Shown in pieces: positions 40,569 to 49,990 of a stretch of 64,000 bases of DNA. The notes beneath the pieces are model-generated. The model worked only from the letters and a program-made list of their open reading frames with translations, searched no databases and was not told where the DNA came from. The stretch is from NCBI RefSeq assembly GCF_027706145.1, contig NZ_JAQFWW010000002.1:558001-622000 (forward strand). The letters run 5' to 3'. The first letter of the stretch is position 1, and each line of letters opens with the position of its first letter. This DNA is from Bacillus changyiensis. Lineage in GTDB: Bacteria > Bacillota > Bacilli > Bacillales > Bacillaceae. The position numbers and the translations under genes are program-made.

Positions 40569-41113
40569 ATGAGAATAGCCCCCAAAAATATCATGAGCAT
40601 CATCTGCATTATCACATCAGATCTGCCACAGAAACGGATGCGAAATCGTTATCTGAAGTCAGACTGCAGATAGATGGAGAGACAGAACATTTAGATCGAG
40701 AACAAGGTGAAGCTTACATCAATGAGTTGGGCTTTAAACAAATCATTAAAGATGACACTGAACACATGAATCACCTCTTTTTAGTTGCAGAAGTGAACGA
40801 AAAAATCGTTGGTTTCGCTAGATGTGAAGGCAGCAGCTTGAAAAGAACGGCCCACAAAGTCGAATTTGGCGTCTGTGTATTAAAAAAATATTGGGGATAC
40901 GGAATAGGAAAAAACTTATTAACAGAATCTATTCGATGGGCAGATGCAAATCGCATAAAAAAAATGACTTTAAGTGTACTAGAAACAAACCAAAAAGCGA
41001 TAAAACTTTATGAAAAATATGGTTTTGAAGTGGAAGGCATCTTAAAAAAAGACAAACGGCATTCTGACGGGAATTATTATCATACGATCTTAATGGCAAG
41101 GTTTCATGGCTGA
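40569..41113 (+). pseudogene. GNAT-family acetyltransferase, frameshifted near the start
   Basis: Open in one frame from about 40574 to 41113, giving the full GNAT core: LFLVAEVNEKIVGFARCEG, the acetyl-CoA loop YWGYGIGKNLL, and LETNQKAIKLYEKYGF. The only good start is the ATG at 40569, with AGGAGG upstream, and it is in another frame. One missing base in the C5A5 stretch (40579-40588) would join MRIAP to KYHEHH and give a 181-residue protein. Read as it stands, translation could only begin at a poor internal codon such as the TTG at 40727. Possibly a ribosomal-protein or antibiotic N-acetyltransferase; the substrate is unknown. Confidence 0.75.
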
Positions 41114-41114
41114 A

Positions 41115-41159
41115 AGGGCTGCCCAATAAGTCGATTTTCGAACGATTGGGCGCCCTCTT
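41115..41159. terminator. Terminator between the GNAT gene and the metalloprotease
   Basis: Long stem AGGGCTGCCCAAT with ATTGGGCGCCCT (one bulge), enclosing a further AAGTCG/CGAAC region, followed by CTTTTA on the plus strand. Convergent genes on both sides. Confidence 0.7.
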
Positions 41160-41212
41160 TTACACTTAAAACGTTTTAACAGTTCTGCTCTTTTCCGACA
41201 GACTCTCTCTTT

Positions 41213-42013
41213 TTATTGATACCACACTTTATTCTGCTCAATTTCTCCATTATGATCATCATCCCAGACATCAACTTTATATGCATAATCATAATTCATA
41301 ATGCATTCAATCCCGCTTCCTTGTGGATCATGTCCAACGCCAAGGTTATGGGTCAATTCATGTGTTGTTGCTTTTGCTGCATTTTTCGTTCCCATATCAA
41401 AGACTGTGCTGAATGCAGGACCGTTTGGCTTGGCGTTATATTTGTAAGCGACGCCGCCAGCTTCATAGTTTTCGTTTGCTGTAAAACCGATGACAAATTG
41501 ATAGTTTTCATTCTTGAATGTGTCTGCCATATACCACAAAATGTCCGAGCTGCTAGATCCTGAAGAGACCCATGGCGCTACACTTTCAACAACAAAATCA
41601 ATGTCATGGTCACGGTTGAACATCGCATCGGCCTGCTCGATGATCTCAACGATTCTTGTCTGCCAATCACTGTGCTTTTTCCGGTACTGTTCGTCAGCCA
41701 CCGCTAATACACTAACCCTTTGTTTACCAGCATCCTTTTTTGTTTGAATATTCCCACTATTCACATTCTGTTTAAACGTTTTTGCACCTATCACATGTCC
41801 TTGTTCATTTAATATTTTTGTTTTTGTTGTTTTTTCAATTTCAACTTTTCCTGTTAAATCTTCGACATGATTTGCTTTAGGTATTGATTCAATCTGAGTT
41901 CCACTTTGTTCATGACTGTGTTGGTGAGCACTTAAACTTGAAGCACCAACTGTCGCTCCGGAAATCAAACTGGCAGAAAGAAACATGGTCAAACCAAAAA
42001 AACGTTTTTTCAT
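41213..42013 (-). CDS. Secreted metzincin-type zinc metalloprotease
   Basis: A 266-residue precursor with a signal peptide (KKRFFGLTMFLSASLISGATVGASS), a pro-region, and a catalytic domain carrying the extended zinc motif HELTHNLGVGHD (HExxHxxGxxH with the following Asp) and a Met-turn in GIECIMNYDY. This is the adamalysin/reprolysin-like pattern found in extracellular Bacillus proteases of the M84 type. The ATG at 42013 is about 11 bases from AAGGAG; an upstream ATG is too close to it. It has no partner gene and lies between the accessory island and ywgA. Confidence 0.82.
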   Translation of the reverse strand: MKKRFFGLTMFLSASLISGATVGASSLSAHQHSHEQSGTQIESIPKANHVEDLTGKVEIEKTTKTKILNEQGHVIGAKTFKQNVNSGNIQTKKDAGKQRVSVLAVADEQYRKKHSDWQTRIVEIIEQADAMFNRDHDIDFVVESVAPWVSSGSSSSDILWYMADTFKNENYQFVIGFTANENYEAGGVAYKYNAKPNGPAFSTVFDMGTKNAAKATTHELTHNLGVGHDPQGSGIECIMNYDYAYKVDVWDDDHNGEIEQNKVWYQ

Positions 42014-42112
42014 TTTACACATCACTCCTTTTTTGAATTATTTTAAATTTTCTAACAAATCACTGGATTTTCCTTCTTTTTCTGAAAATATGATAAATTT
42101 ATCCTAAAAACT

Positions 42113-42140
42113 AAAAAACCTGCCTTATGACAGGTTTTTT
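42113..42140 (-). terminator. Terminator overlapping the end of ywgA
   Basis: Stem AAAAAACCTG/CAGGTTTTTT with an eight-base loop. On the minus strand the 5' arm is formed by the last codons of ywgA and the TAA stop lies in the loop. Confidence 0.85.
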
Positions 42141-42625
42141 AGTTTTTCTATGTAGATGATCGCTTCAGCAAATTCTTCATCTGTATAGCGTTGCTTACTC
42201 TTGATCGTAAACACTTTTTCTTTGATCTCTTGTTGATCCATTCCTTCAAAGTAAAGGATGGTAGAAACGAGTTCCAAAAACCGTGAAGATTGGTGGTTGA
42301 CTTCATCAAGATAAGGTTTAATATCTTTCATATCTAACTCACACTGATGAAGAAATTCCCTTCCTGCTTCAGTGGAAGAATACCGATATTGATAATATCC
42401 ACCTTTTTTCTCTTTGACTTCATCGAGAAATCCGAGATTGCAAAGTTCTTCAACCTGAAGTGTGAGTTCCTCTGAATATGGTCCATAAAAATGAAAATCA
42501 TATTTTTCATAAAAAGGAAGCCCGAGTTTTTTTGCAATATAGATCATTTTTTGCAGTTTTTTTCTCCCAACAATTTCTCCCGAATCTGAGAACACCTTCA
42601 TCAGCTTTGCATGTTCTTTTAACAA
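42125..42625 (-). CDS. ywgA: Conserved protein YwgA
   Basis: About 166 residues, soluble, conserved in Bacillus. The N-terminal part (VGRKKLQKMIYIAKKLG) and KYDFHFYGPYSEEL followed by VEELCNLGFL resemble a winged-helix module used in uncharacterised regulators. Function unknown. A TTG at 42625 is preferred (AAGGAG about 11 bases upstream, standard start MLKEHAKLMK); the frame also has an ATG at 42649 with no ribosome site. It directly follows ywfO. Confidence 0.8.
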   Translation of the reverse strand: MLKEHAKLMKVFSDSGEIVGRKKLQKMIYIAKKLGLPFYEKYDFHFYGPYSEELTLQVEELCNLGFLDEVKEKKGGYYQYRYSSTEAGREFLHQCELDMKDIKPYLDEVNHQSSRFLELVSTILYFEGMDQQEIKEKVFTIKSKQRYTDEEFAEAIIYIEKLKNLS

Positions 42626-42655
42626 ATCCCCGACATCTCCTTCATCCAATACTTT

Positions 42656-43954
42656 CTATCTTAATCCGAGCAGTTCTTTTATTTTTTTTGTATGCCGGTC
42701 TTCTGATAATCCTTCAATGATATCAAGTGGAAAATAAAGTTTATGATCTGTTCGCCTTTTACCTGAAATCGCATCAACAATATCGGACTCCCGTGATAGT
42801 TCTTTAATTTGACCGTTATGAGTCAATAAGTGAATTGGGAGTCGTTCCTCTTCCTCTCCGGGTCTGTAAAAATCATAGGGAAGATCTGATGATGAATCTA
42901 CCGCAAGATAATAATCTGGATCAATACCTGCTTCTTTAAACAACGCCGTTAATTCAAAGTAAGTTGACATTTCCTCATTCGGATTGAACTCAGCATACTG
43001 GAACAACCGACGGTTAATGAAACGGCGACATAAATCAGCCAAAATCGGATCAGCTTCATTCTCCCATGACTGAAAATAATAAAGAATAATGGACTCATCA
43101 AGACTTAAATAATCAGCTAATGTGACATTGCCTTCAAAAAGTGAATAAAAATGAACAGGTGCATATGTAAACTCGTACCCTTCTTGATAAAGCTTCATTG
43201 CCCTGTGCAGAATCTTTGTCAAAATCACTTCAGCGCTTCTTGTCACAGGGTGAAAATAAACTTGCCAATACATTTGATATCGGCTCATAATATAATCTTC
43301 TACAGCATGCATACCCGTTTGTTTGATAACAATTTGATCTTCGCGCGGACGCATGACACGAAGAATTCGTTCCATATCAAAATGTCCATAGCTGACACCC
43401 GTGTAATATGCATCACGTTGGAGGTAGTCCATACGGTCAGCGTCAATTTGACTTGAAATCAAGCTGACCACTTGTTTGTTCCGATACGTTTTTGCTATGA
43501 CTTCAGCGACATCTTTCGGGAACGTGGGACTCACCTTTTTTAACACTTGATGAACTTCTGTATCACCTAAAATAATTTGACGGGTAAAATCTTCATGATC
43601 AAGGCGGAAAACTTTCTCAAATGAGTGCGAAAATGGGCCATGTCCTAAATCATGCAGTAATGCCGCACACAAACACAGATCACGCTCACTATCATCCCAT
43701 TCTGGTCTACCTTTAAACACGTCATCAACCATTCTTCTGACAATTTCGTAGACACCAAGTGAATGGCTAAAACGGCTGTGTTCAGCCCCATGAAAAGTTA
43801 AGTATGTTGTTCCCAGCTGTTTAATTCTGCGCAACCTTTGAAATTCACGGGTTCCGATCAAATCCCAGATCAACTTGTCCCACACATGAACATAGCGGTG
43901 AACAGGGTCTTTAAACACTTTTTCTTCTGATAACTTTCCGTATGGATTCGCCAT
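42656..43954 (-). CDS. ywfO: HD-domain phosphohydrolase YwfO
   Basis: A 432-residue HD-superfamily protein. The metal-binding HD motif is LCAALLHDLGHGPFSHSFE with an upstream His in RFSHSLGVYE and the following Asp in DADRMDYLQRDAYYTG. Relatives include deoxynucleoside triphosphate triphosphohydrolases; the physiological substrate of YwfO is not set. AGAGGGA lies just upstream of the ATG. ywgA starts immediately downstream. Confidence 0.88.
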   Translation of the reverse strand: MANPYGKLSEEKVFKDPVHRYVHVWDKLIWDLIGTREFQRLRRIKQLGTTYLTFHGAEHSRFSHSLGVYEIVRRMVDDVFKGRPEWDDSERDLCLCAALLHDLGHGPFSHSFEKVFRLDHEDFTRQIILGDTEVHQVLKKVSPTFPKDVAEVIAKTYRNKQVVSLISSQIDADRMDYLQRDAYYTGVSYGHFDMERILRVMRPREDQIVIKQTGMHAVEDYIMSRYQMYWQVYFHPVTRSAEVILTKILHRAMKLYQEGYEFTYAPVHFYSLFEGNVTLADYLSLDESIILYYFQSWENEADPILADLCRRFINRRLFQYAEFNPNEEMSTYFELTALFKEAGIDPDYYLAVDSSSDLPYDFYRPGEEEERLPIHLLTHNGQIKELSRESDIVDAISGKRRTDHKLYFPLDIIEGLSEDRHTKKIKELLGLR

Positions 43955-44087
43955 ATATGTCCCTCTTTTTCAATTGTCTCTATTTGGCCTATCTCTATTA
44001 TATCGGCTCACATTTGTTGAAAACATCCTTGAATTTATCTGTGGATTTGTTCTATAAGCAAAAACGCCTAACCCAAAAGGGAGGCGA

Positions 44088-44312
44088 TTATTTGTTTAAT
44101 TTTTTTTTAATTTTTTCGATCAGCTCATCTTCAGTTGGAGCAGACAGCGGACGATTATTCACAAATGCAAATGATTTTTTCCGTCCTGGTCCACAATAAG
44201 ACTGACAGCCGATCTCCACTTTTGCTTCCGGATCGATTTCTTTTAATCGGGGCAAAAGCGTCTTTAAATTTGTGGCTTGACAATCATCACACACTCGAAA
44301 CTCATTAGCCAT
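44088..44312 (-). CDS. ywzC: Conserved small protein YwzC (UPF0741/DUF1450-like)
   Basis: A 74-residue protein with two Cys motifs, VCDDCQATN near the N-terminus and [16 protein letters not shown] in the middle, suggesting a thioredoxin-like or metal-binding fold of the DUF1450 kind. Function unknown. AAAGGAAG precedes the ATG. Its place between ywfO and rsfA is that of ywzC in B. subtilis. Confidence 0.78.
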   Translation of the reverse strand: MANEFRVCDDCQATNLKTLLPRLKEIDPEAKVEIGCQSYCGPGRKKSFAFVNNRPLSAPTEDELIEKIKKKLNK

Positions 44313-44472
44313 TTCATACGCTTCCTTTCATTTTGTTCATTATCTTTATGGAAGGCATTCAATTTTGCCGAGCTATCATAAAAATGACACCAAGTTTCAT
44401 TGTACAGGGATTCTTCCATTCCTGCAAGAAACCATTCACGAAACGAATCAAATCCTATTCTTTTAGCAAACT

Positions 44473-44502
44473 TGTATAAATATTTTCAACTTGGACATTC
44501 TA
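44473..44502 (+). promoter_or_regulatory. Sigma-G/F promoter of rsfA
   Basis: TGTATA (44473-44478), 17-base spacer, CATTCTA (44496-44502), each one mismatch from TGAATA and CATACTA. This fits the known forespore expression of rsfA. Confidence 0.62.
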
Positions 44503-44534
44503 ATATTAATACTAAGATTGGGAGTTGAGAGTTC

Positions 44535-45329
44535 ATGAAACAAAGACAGGATGCTTGGTCTGAGGAAAATGATTTATTGCTAGCAGAAACTGTTTTACGG
44601 CATGTTAGAGAAGGCAGCACACAGTTGAATGCCTTTGAAGAAGTTGGTGACAAACTAAACCGGACTTCTGCCGCTTGTGGTTTTAGATGGAATGCCGTTG
44701 TTCGACATCAATATGAAAAAGCTTTACAGCTAGCAAAAAAACAGCGGAAACAAAGAATGCGAGCGCTTGGAAATGGTCAACCAGCGAAAAAACGATTATT
44801 GTATAAACCACCAATTGAAACAGCGGAAATCAACACAAAGACACCAGTTGAAACAACTGTTCAGCAACAACCACAAGAAGAAAATGAGCAACAACAAATA
44901 CCGATAGCAAGTGAGCATCTTCCTTATGTAGATGAAAACTTCAAAGAAGAGTTAGCTAGTTTATCGCATCTTCTAACACCAAATCAGTCGAACAACACGC
45001 AAACTGCTGTTTCACCAACCAAGATGACAATAGAGGATGTCATTCAATTTTTACAAAACTATACAGGCAAGCAAGAACAAACGACAGCTATAAAAATGGA
45101 AAACGACCGTTTGAAATCTGAAAATGAAGACTTAATGAAAAAAGTAGAAAAACTTGAAGCAGAGGTCAAAAAACTTGAGAAAGACCAAACGACCATTCAA
45201 GAAGACTACGAAACGCTTGTTAAAATTATGAATCGTGCAAGAAAGCTAGTTTTATTTGAAGATGATGAACATGCTGCTCCAGCTTTTAAAATGGATCGCA
45301 ATGGAAACTTAGAAAAAATGGCAGAATAA
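44535..45329 (+). CDS. rsfA: Forespore transcriptional regulator RsfA
   Basis: Adjusts transcription of some sigma-F-dependent genes. The 264-residue protein has an N-terminal Myb/SANT-like DNA-binding domain ([16 protein letters not shown], then [16 protein letters not shown]), a Gln/Thr-rich linker and a long coiled coil (about residues 190-235). It equals ywfN. It is transcribed from a forespore-type promoter. The purine-rich GGGAGTTGAGAG upstream serves as ribosome site. Confidence 0.9.
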   Translation: MKQRQDAWSEENDLLLAETVLRHVREGSTQLNAFEEVGDKLNRTSAACGFRWNAVVRHQYEKALQLAKKQRKQRMRALGNGQPAKKRLLYKPPIETAEINTKTPVETTVQQQPQEENEQQQIPIASEHLPYVDENFKEELASLSHLLTPNQSNNTQTAVSPTKMTIEDVIQFLQNYTGKQEQTTAIKMENDRLKSENEDLMKKVEKLEAEVKKLEKDQTTIQEDYETLVKIMNRARKLVLFEDDEHAAPAFKMDRNGNLEKMAE

Positions 45330-45361
45330 CATGGAAACGCTCCGGATTCCCCTCGGAGCGT

Positions 45362-46213
45362 TTATTGTTTATGAAATACCTTTTCGTTTCGTTCCAGCAT
45401 ACGTAACAGGTTTTTTTCATACTCGTTCTCTTCTTCCTCTAGGAGCGGCCCCACATACATTCGGTCGCTCAGTCCCTTCAACTCAGTCAATAGTGCCAGC
45501 ATCAAGTTTTGAACTGTGATGTCTTCATGAAGAAGTTCAGATAGTGAAGCCATCGTTTCAGGGCGAATATCAGGATAAACGGTCTTTGTTTGACCACGCT
45601 GATCTTTTAAAGCGATGTCGTAAAAACGTCTGATCAGTTCAGCCCGTTCACTACCGCTTTGATCAGCACATACATATACTTGAACCGCCACACCGCCTCT
45701 TAACCGTCTTTGGGAAATACCAGCAAATTTTTTACCGTCAATACTTAAATCATAACTGCCCGGACAATAAGATCCGACAATCTCATATGCTTCAACCTCT
45801 ACATTGTAAGCTGACAACATTCTATTGATGAGTTCAACCATTGCCTCATATCCGCGGTCAATATCGATTCCATTTTTCTTATCCTGAAAAATCAGTGAGA
45901 CATTCAACACCCCACTGTCCAGTACGACTGCCAGTCCTCCTGAATTGCGGACGATGACTTTGTAGCCAGAGCTCTCAAGAAAAGAAATTCCTTCTTGTAA
46001 AAAAGGAAGCTTTGTATCTTGAATGCCGAGAACAACTGTATCATGATGCACCCATGATCTAGCTGTCGCCGGAGACAAACCCTTTCCGATAGAGGCGCAC
46101 AGTGTGTCATCTATCGCAAAAGATTGCTTCGCATCAAAATATGGACCAAGACTTGATTGGTCAATGATTCTCCATGTCGGCTGGATCAGTAAATCCATCA
46201 ATTGCTTTGTCAT
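45362..46213 (-). CDS. lipL: Octanoyl-[GcvH]:protein N-octanoyltransferase
   Basis: Transfers octanoyl groups from GcvH to the E2 subunits of lipoate-dependent enzymes. The 283-residue protein has the biotin/lipoate ligase fold with [26 protein letters not shown], the catalytic Cys in [11 protein letters not shown], and [10 protein letters not shown]. It equals ywfL and precedes pta as in B. subtilis. The ATG at 46213 is preferred (AAAGGG about 12 bases upstream, conserved MTKQLMDLL start); the frame is open to 46234. Confidence 0.92.
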   Translation of the reverse strand: MTKQLMDLLIQPTWRIIDQSSLGPYFDAKQSFAIDDTLCASIGKGLSPATARSWVHHDTVVLGIQDTKLPFLQEGISFLESSGYKVIVRNSGGLAVVLDSGVLNVSLIFQDKKNGIDIDRGYEAMVELINRMLSAYNVEVEAYEIVGSYCPGSYDLSIDGKKFAGISQRRLRGGVAVQVYVCADQSGSERAELIRRFYDIALKDQRGQTKTVYPDIRPETMASLSELLHEDITVQNLMLALLTELKGLSDRMYVGPLLEEEENEYEKNLLRMLERNEKVFHKQ

Positions 46214-46308
46214 GATTGATGCAAACCCTTTCATGATTCATTCTTATTCATCTATTATACCATTCATATAAAAACGGTGAACCATCATAAGATTCACCGT
46301 TTCTTTCA

Positions 46309-47280
46309 TTATAGTGCTTGAGCAGCTGTAATCAGTGCTAAATTGTATACATCCTCTGCATTGCATCCTCTGGACAGATCATTGACAGGCATATTCAATC
46401 CTTGCAAGATCGGACCGACCGCTTCAAAGTTGCCAAGGCGCTGGGCGATTTTGTACCCGATATTTCCCGCTTCAAGACTCGGAAAAACAAACACATTGGC
46501 ATCGCCTTTAATCACAGAGCCTGGCGCTTTTTTCTCAGCGACAGATGGAACAAATGCGGCATCAAATTGGAACTCACCATCTAGTGTAAGTTCAGGTGCG
46601 GCTTCTTTCGCCATGGTAACCGCCTGAGCCACTTTTTCAGTCTCATCAGATGTTGCTGACCCTTTTGTTGAAAAGCTGAGCATCGCCACACGAGGCTCAA
46701 TATCAAACGTTTTTGCCGTTTTAGCACTTTCGACTGCGATTTCTGCCAGATCACGACTGTCGGGTGCGATATTAATTGCACAGTCTGCAAATACATATTG
46801 CTCATCATCGCGAGCCAAAATAAAAACACCTGACGTTTTCTGAACACCTTGCTTTGTTTTAATAATCTGCAGTGCTGGTCGAACTGTATCGGCCGTAGAA
46901 TGTGCCGCACCGCTGACAAGGCCATCAGCTAGCCCTTTGTAAACTAGCATCGTACCGAAGTAATTTTCATCTAAAAGGATTTGGCGGGCCTGGTCTTCTG
47001 TAGCTTTTCCTTTACGACGCTCCACAAAAGACTGAACAAGGTCTTCCATTCCTTCATATGTATGTGGATCATAAATGTCAACACCATCAAGGGTGATATT
47101 CAACCCTGTCGCTTTTGCTTTAATCTCCTGCTCGTTTCCAACGAGAATGGGTTTTAATACGTGATCCCCGCTGAGATTGCTGACCGCTTTCAAAATGCGT
47201 TCATCTAAACCCTCTGGAAATACAATTTTAACCCCTTTGCCTGCTACTTTTGTTTGTACTGTTGAAAATAAATCTGCCAC
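46309..47280 (-). CDS. pta: Phosphate acetyltransferase
   Basis: Converts acetyl-CoA and phosphate to acetyl phosphate, the first step of overflow acetate production. The 323-residue protein is the short single-domain form typical of Gram-positive bacteria, with VFPEGLDERIL at the start, DGLVSGAAHSTADTVRPALQ, and SFSTKGSA. GGAGGGTA lies before the ATG. A CcpA cre site upstream indicates activation by glucose, as in B. subtilis. Confidence 0.96.
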   Translation of the reverse strand: MADLFSTVQTKVAGKGVKIVFPEGLDERILKAVSNLSGDHVLKPILVGNEQEIKAKATGLNITLDGVDIYDPHTYEGMEDLVQSFVERRKGKATEDQARQILLDENYFGTMLVYKGLADGLVSGAAHSTADTVRPALQIIKTKQGVQKTSGVFILARDDEQYVFADCAINIAPDSRDLAEIAVESAKTAKTFDIEPRVAMLSFSTKGSATSDETEKVAQAVTMAKEAAPELTLDGEFQFDAAFVPSVAEKKAPGSVIKGDANVFVFPSLEAGNIGYKIAQRLGNFEAVGPILQGLNMPVNDLSRGCNAEDVYNLALITAAQAL

Positions 47281-47364
47281 TATGTACCCTCCTTGATATT
47301 GTCACAAAAAACCTCTCTATTTTAGCATACTCTTTTAAAATATAAATTCAAATATCCAAGACTA

Positions 47365-47378
47365 TAATAGCGCTTTCA
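47365..47378 (-). promoter_or_regulatory. cre (CcpA) site upstream of pta
   Basis: Minus strand TGAAAGCGCTATTA matches the cre consensus TGWAANCGNTNWCA at all but one position. It lies upstream of a TG-extended -10 TGCTAAAAT, the arrangement for CcpA activation. Confidence 0.78.
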
Positions 47379-47478
47379 TTTGTATTTTTTTAAAACTTTA
47401 CTCAAAACTTCTAAACAGATGTAAAAGAGGGAACTATGTTATGATGAAATCAATACATAAGATTTGGGAGTGATGGAT

Positions 47479-48243
47479 ATGAGTGAACAGCAAAAGACGA
47501 TTGAAGCTGCAGAAACGCTTGATGGCTGGTATGCCCTTCACGATTTTCGGACGATGGACTGGTCTTCTTGGAAGCTGTTATCAAGTGATGAGCGCCAAGT
47601 GATTATGAGCGAATTTAACGGTCTTCTTGAAAAATGGGGGAAAACAGAAGCAGCAGGAAATGGCAGTCATACATTGTATAGCATTGTCGGTCAAAAGGCG
47701 GACCTCATGATCATGGTATTACGCCCGACAATGGAAGAATTAAATCAAATTGAACTTGAATTTAACAAGTCAAAACTGGCAGAATATACAATTCCTGCTT
47801 ATTCTTACGTATCTATTGTTGAGCTTAGTAACTATATGGGAAGCGGTGAAGGCGATCCATACCAAAATCCGCAGGTGCGGGCACGTCTTTATCCTGAACT
47901 TCCTGATGCTCGCCATGTTTGTTTCTATCCAATGGATAAAAGAAGATCAGGTAATGACAACTGGTACATGCTGTCAATGGAAGAACGAAAAAAGCTGATG
48001 CGCAGCCACGGCATGATTGGACGCGGTTATGCTGGTAAAGTCAAACAAATCATTACCGGTTCAGTTGGTTTTGATGACTACGAATGGGGTGTTACACTGT
48101 TTTCTGATGATGTACTTCAGTTTAAAAAGCTTGTCTATGAAATGCGGTTTGATGAAGTCAGCGCCCGTTACGGAGAATTCGGGTCATTCTTTGTCGGAAA
48201 CCGTCTAACAACAAAACAACTACCTTCCTTTTTATATGTTTAA
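47479..48243 (+). CDS. hemQ: Coproheme decarboxylase
   Basis: Final enzyme of the coproporphyrin-dependent heme pathway: converts coproheme III to protoheme. The 254-residue chlorite-dismutase-fold protein has [12 protein letters not shown], the region with the likely catalytic Tyr ([21 protein letters not shown]), and the proximal heme His region [14 protein letters not shown]. It equals ywfI. The ATG at 47479 is eight bases after GGGAG; two in-frame upstream codons are too close to it. Confidence 0.94.
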   Translation: MSEQQKTIEAAETLDGWYALHDFRTMDWSSWKLLSSDERQVIMSEFNGLLEKWGKTEAAGNGSHTLYSIVGQKADLMIMVLRPTMEELNQIELEFNKSKLAEYTIPAYSYVSIVELSNYMGSGEGDPYQNPQVRARLYPELPDARHVCFYPMDKRRSGNDNWYMLSMEERKKLMRSHGMIGRGYAGKVKQIITGSVGFDDYEWGVTLFSDDVLQFKKLVYEMRFDEVSARYGEFGSFFVGNRLTTKQLPSFLYV

Positions 48244-48249
48244 CCATCA

Positions 48250-48280
48250 AAAATCAGCTCTTCACTCTGGAGCTGATTTT
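48250..48280 (+). terminator. Terminator of hemQ
   Basis: Stem AAAATCAGCTC/GAGCTGATTTT with a nine-base loop, right after the stop codon. Confidence 0.85.
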
Positions 48281-48384
48281 ACAATTTTTTTTAATATTCT
48301 TCTTAATCCTTATCACTCCCCATTTTCTGATGATTTTCTACATAAAGCAGGTCTAAAGAATCAATCATCACCTACTTCTTTATA

Positions 48385-48413
48385 TTGACAAATCCGATAT
48401 TACACTGTACATT
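48385..48413 (+). promoter_or_regulatory. Promoter of the potassium transporter gene
   Basis: TTGACA (48385-48390), 17-base spacer, TACATT (48408-48413). The 65-base leader shows no c-di-AMP riboswitch-like structure. Confidence 0.6.
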
Positions 48414-48479
48414 ATCATTATTTGAAAAAGTACAAAATGAATGGCGTACCATTTCTAATAGATAGAAAGGATAGACAAC

Positions 48480-49826
48480 ATGCCAAAATCGGTTTCAACA
48501 AACCTTGTCAAAGGAAAAACAATTAATATTAGTCCACCGCAAACACTGGCACTTAGCTTTTTAATTATTATTGCAGTTGGTGCTTGTTTATTGAAACTGC
48601 CAATCGCCTCAACAACATATATCTCTTGGCTTGACGCTCTGTTTACGGCTACCTCGGCAACGACTGTTACTGGCTTGGTTGTCGTTGATACTGGGGTAGA
48701 TTATACCGTTTTCGGACAAACTGTCATTATGTGTCTGATCCAGGTTGGTGGATTAGGCTTAATGACGTTTGCTGTTTTAATCGTCATGATGATTGGTAAG
48801 AAAATTGGTTTACAACAGCGAATTCTCGTTCAGGAAGCTTTTAATCAAACTTCTTTAGGCGGTCTTGTCCGTTTAGTCAAATATTTGTTTATTTTTACCA
48901 TCGTTATTGAGTTTGTCGCCTTTATCATTCTTTCCATTAGATGGGTTCCTGAATATGGTTTGAAGGAAGGCATGTTTCATAGTATTTTTAACACAATTTC
49001 AGCCTTTAATAATGCAGGCTTTTCCCTCTGGTCTGACAGTCTGTCTCAATATGTAGGTGACCCGGTCGTCAACCTTGTGATTACAGGGCTCTTTATCACT
49101 GGTGGAATCGGATTTACAGTGATGATAGATTTATGGACAAAACGAAACTTTCGAAAATTGTCGCTTCATTCTAAACTGATGATTGTTGGAACACTAACCA
49201 TCAACACGATCGCTGCGTTGACGATTTTCATTTTGGAATATGGTAATCCAGGGACTTTAGGAAACCTTTCCTTAACAGAAAAATTATGGGGTGCCTATTT
49301 TCAAGGTGTCACACCAAGAACCGCCGGATTTAATACGTTAGATATTGCTCAATTAACAACGCCGTCTCTTCTCCTGATCATCGTTTTGATGTTTATTGGT
49401 GCAGGAAGCGCCTCAACAGGAAGCGGAATCAAACTGACGACCTTTATCGTGATGATATTGGCAACCATGACATTTTTACGAGGAAAAAGCGAAACGGTCG
49501 TATTTCATCGCGCGATTAAAATGCAAACCATCTTGCGAGCACTGGCCATCATTGTGATTAGTTTTTCATTTGTGATGTTGACGATATTTGTGTTGACAAT
49601 TACAGAGAATGCTCCCTTCTTAAGTATCGTCTTTGAAGTGTTATCTGCTTTTGGAACAGTCGGCTTATCAACGGGATTGACTCCTGAGTTAACAACTGTA
49701 GGAAAAGTAGTTATTATGATGATGATGTTCATCGGCCGCGTTGGTCCGTTAACCATGGCATTTACATTTGCAAAAGAAAAGAAAGCACCAATTCGTCATC
49801 CTCATGATGAAGTCATTACAGGATAA
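48480..49826 (+). CDS. KtrB/KtrD-type potassium transporter membrane subunit
   Basis: Cation-translocating subunit of a Ktr potassium (sodium-coupled) uptake system. The 448-residue protein has about ten membrane segments and the four selectivity-filter repeats of the Trk/Ktr/HKT family: SATTVTGLV, FNNAGFS, TPRTAGFN and GTVGLSTGL. It needs a cytoplasmic KtrA/KtrC nucleotide-binding subunit, and none is encoded nearby, as with B. subtilis ktrD, which is also orphan. Whether it is the KtrB or KtrD orthologue cannot be decided here. Confidence 0.88.
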   Translation: MPKSVSTNLVKGKTINISPPQTLALSFLIIIAVGACLLKLPIASTTYISWLDALFTATSATTVTGLVVVDTGVDYTVFGQTVIMCLIQVGGLGLMTFAVLIVMMIGKKIGLQQRILVQEAFNQTSLGGLVRLVKYLFIFTIVIEFVAFIILSIRWVPEYGLKEGMFHSIFNTISAFNNAGFSLWSDSLSQYVGDPVVNLVITGLFITGGIGFTVMIDLWTKRNFRKLSLHSKLMIVGTLTINTIAALTIFILEYGNPGTLGNLSLTEKLWGAYFQGVTPRTAGFNTLDIAQLTTPSLLLIIVLMFIGAGSASTGSGIKLTTFIVMILATMTFLRGKSETVVFHRAIKMQTILRALAIIVISFSFVMLTIFVLTITENAPFLSIVFEVLSAFGTVGLSTGLTPELTTVGKVVIMMMMFIGRVGPLTMAFTFAKEKKAPIRHPHDEVITG

Positions 49827-49841
49827 TGATAGATTGCAATC

Positions 49842-49878
49842 AAATCGGTTGGATTTTTACGATCCAGCCGATTTTTTT
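49842..49878 (+). terminator. Terminator of the potassium transporter gene
   Basis: Stem AAATCGGTTGGAT/ATCCAGCCGATTT (one G-U pair), then a T-run. Confidence 0.88.
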
Positions 49879-49990
49879 ATACCACTCATTTGAAGCTTTA
49901 AGTTCAATGAAGACTGACTTTTTTAATCGATCCTGAGAGTTTGTTATATAGGAACATCTCCGATTGAGGCCTATCATTTTTCCCTAAATG

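Noticed and set aside
41160..41212. Additional AAAACGTTTT palindrome after the metalloprotease gene
   Set aside because: Short and AT-rich without a T-run in the right place; the larger hairpin at 41115-41159 is a better terminator.
48414..48479. Possible c-di-AMP riboswitch before the potassium transporter gene
   Set aside because: The leader from the predicted start is only about 65 bases and lacks the long conserved structure of that riboswitch.
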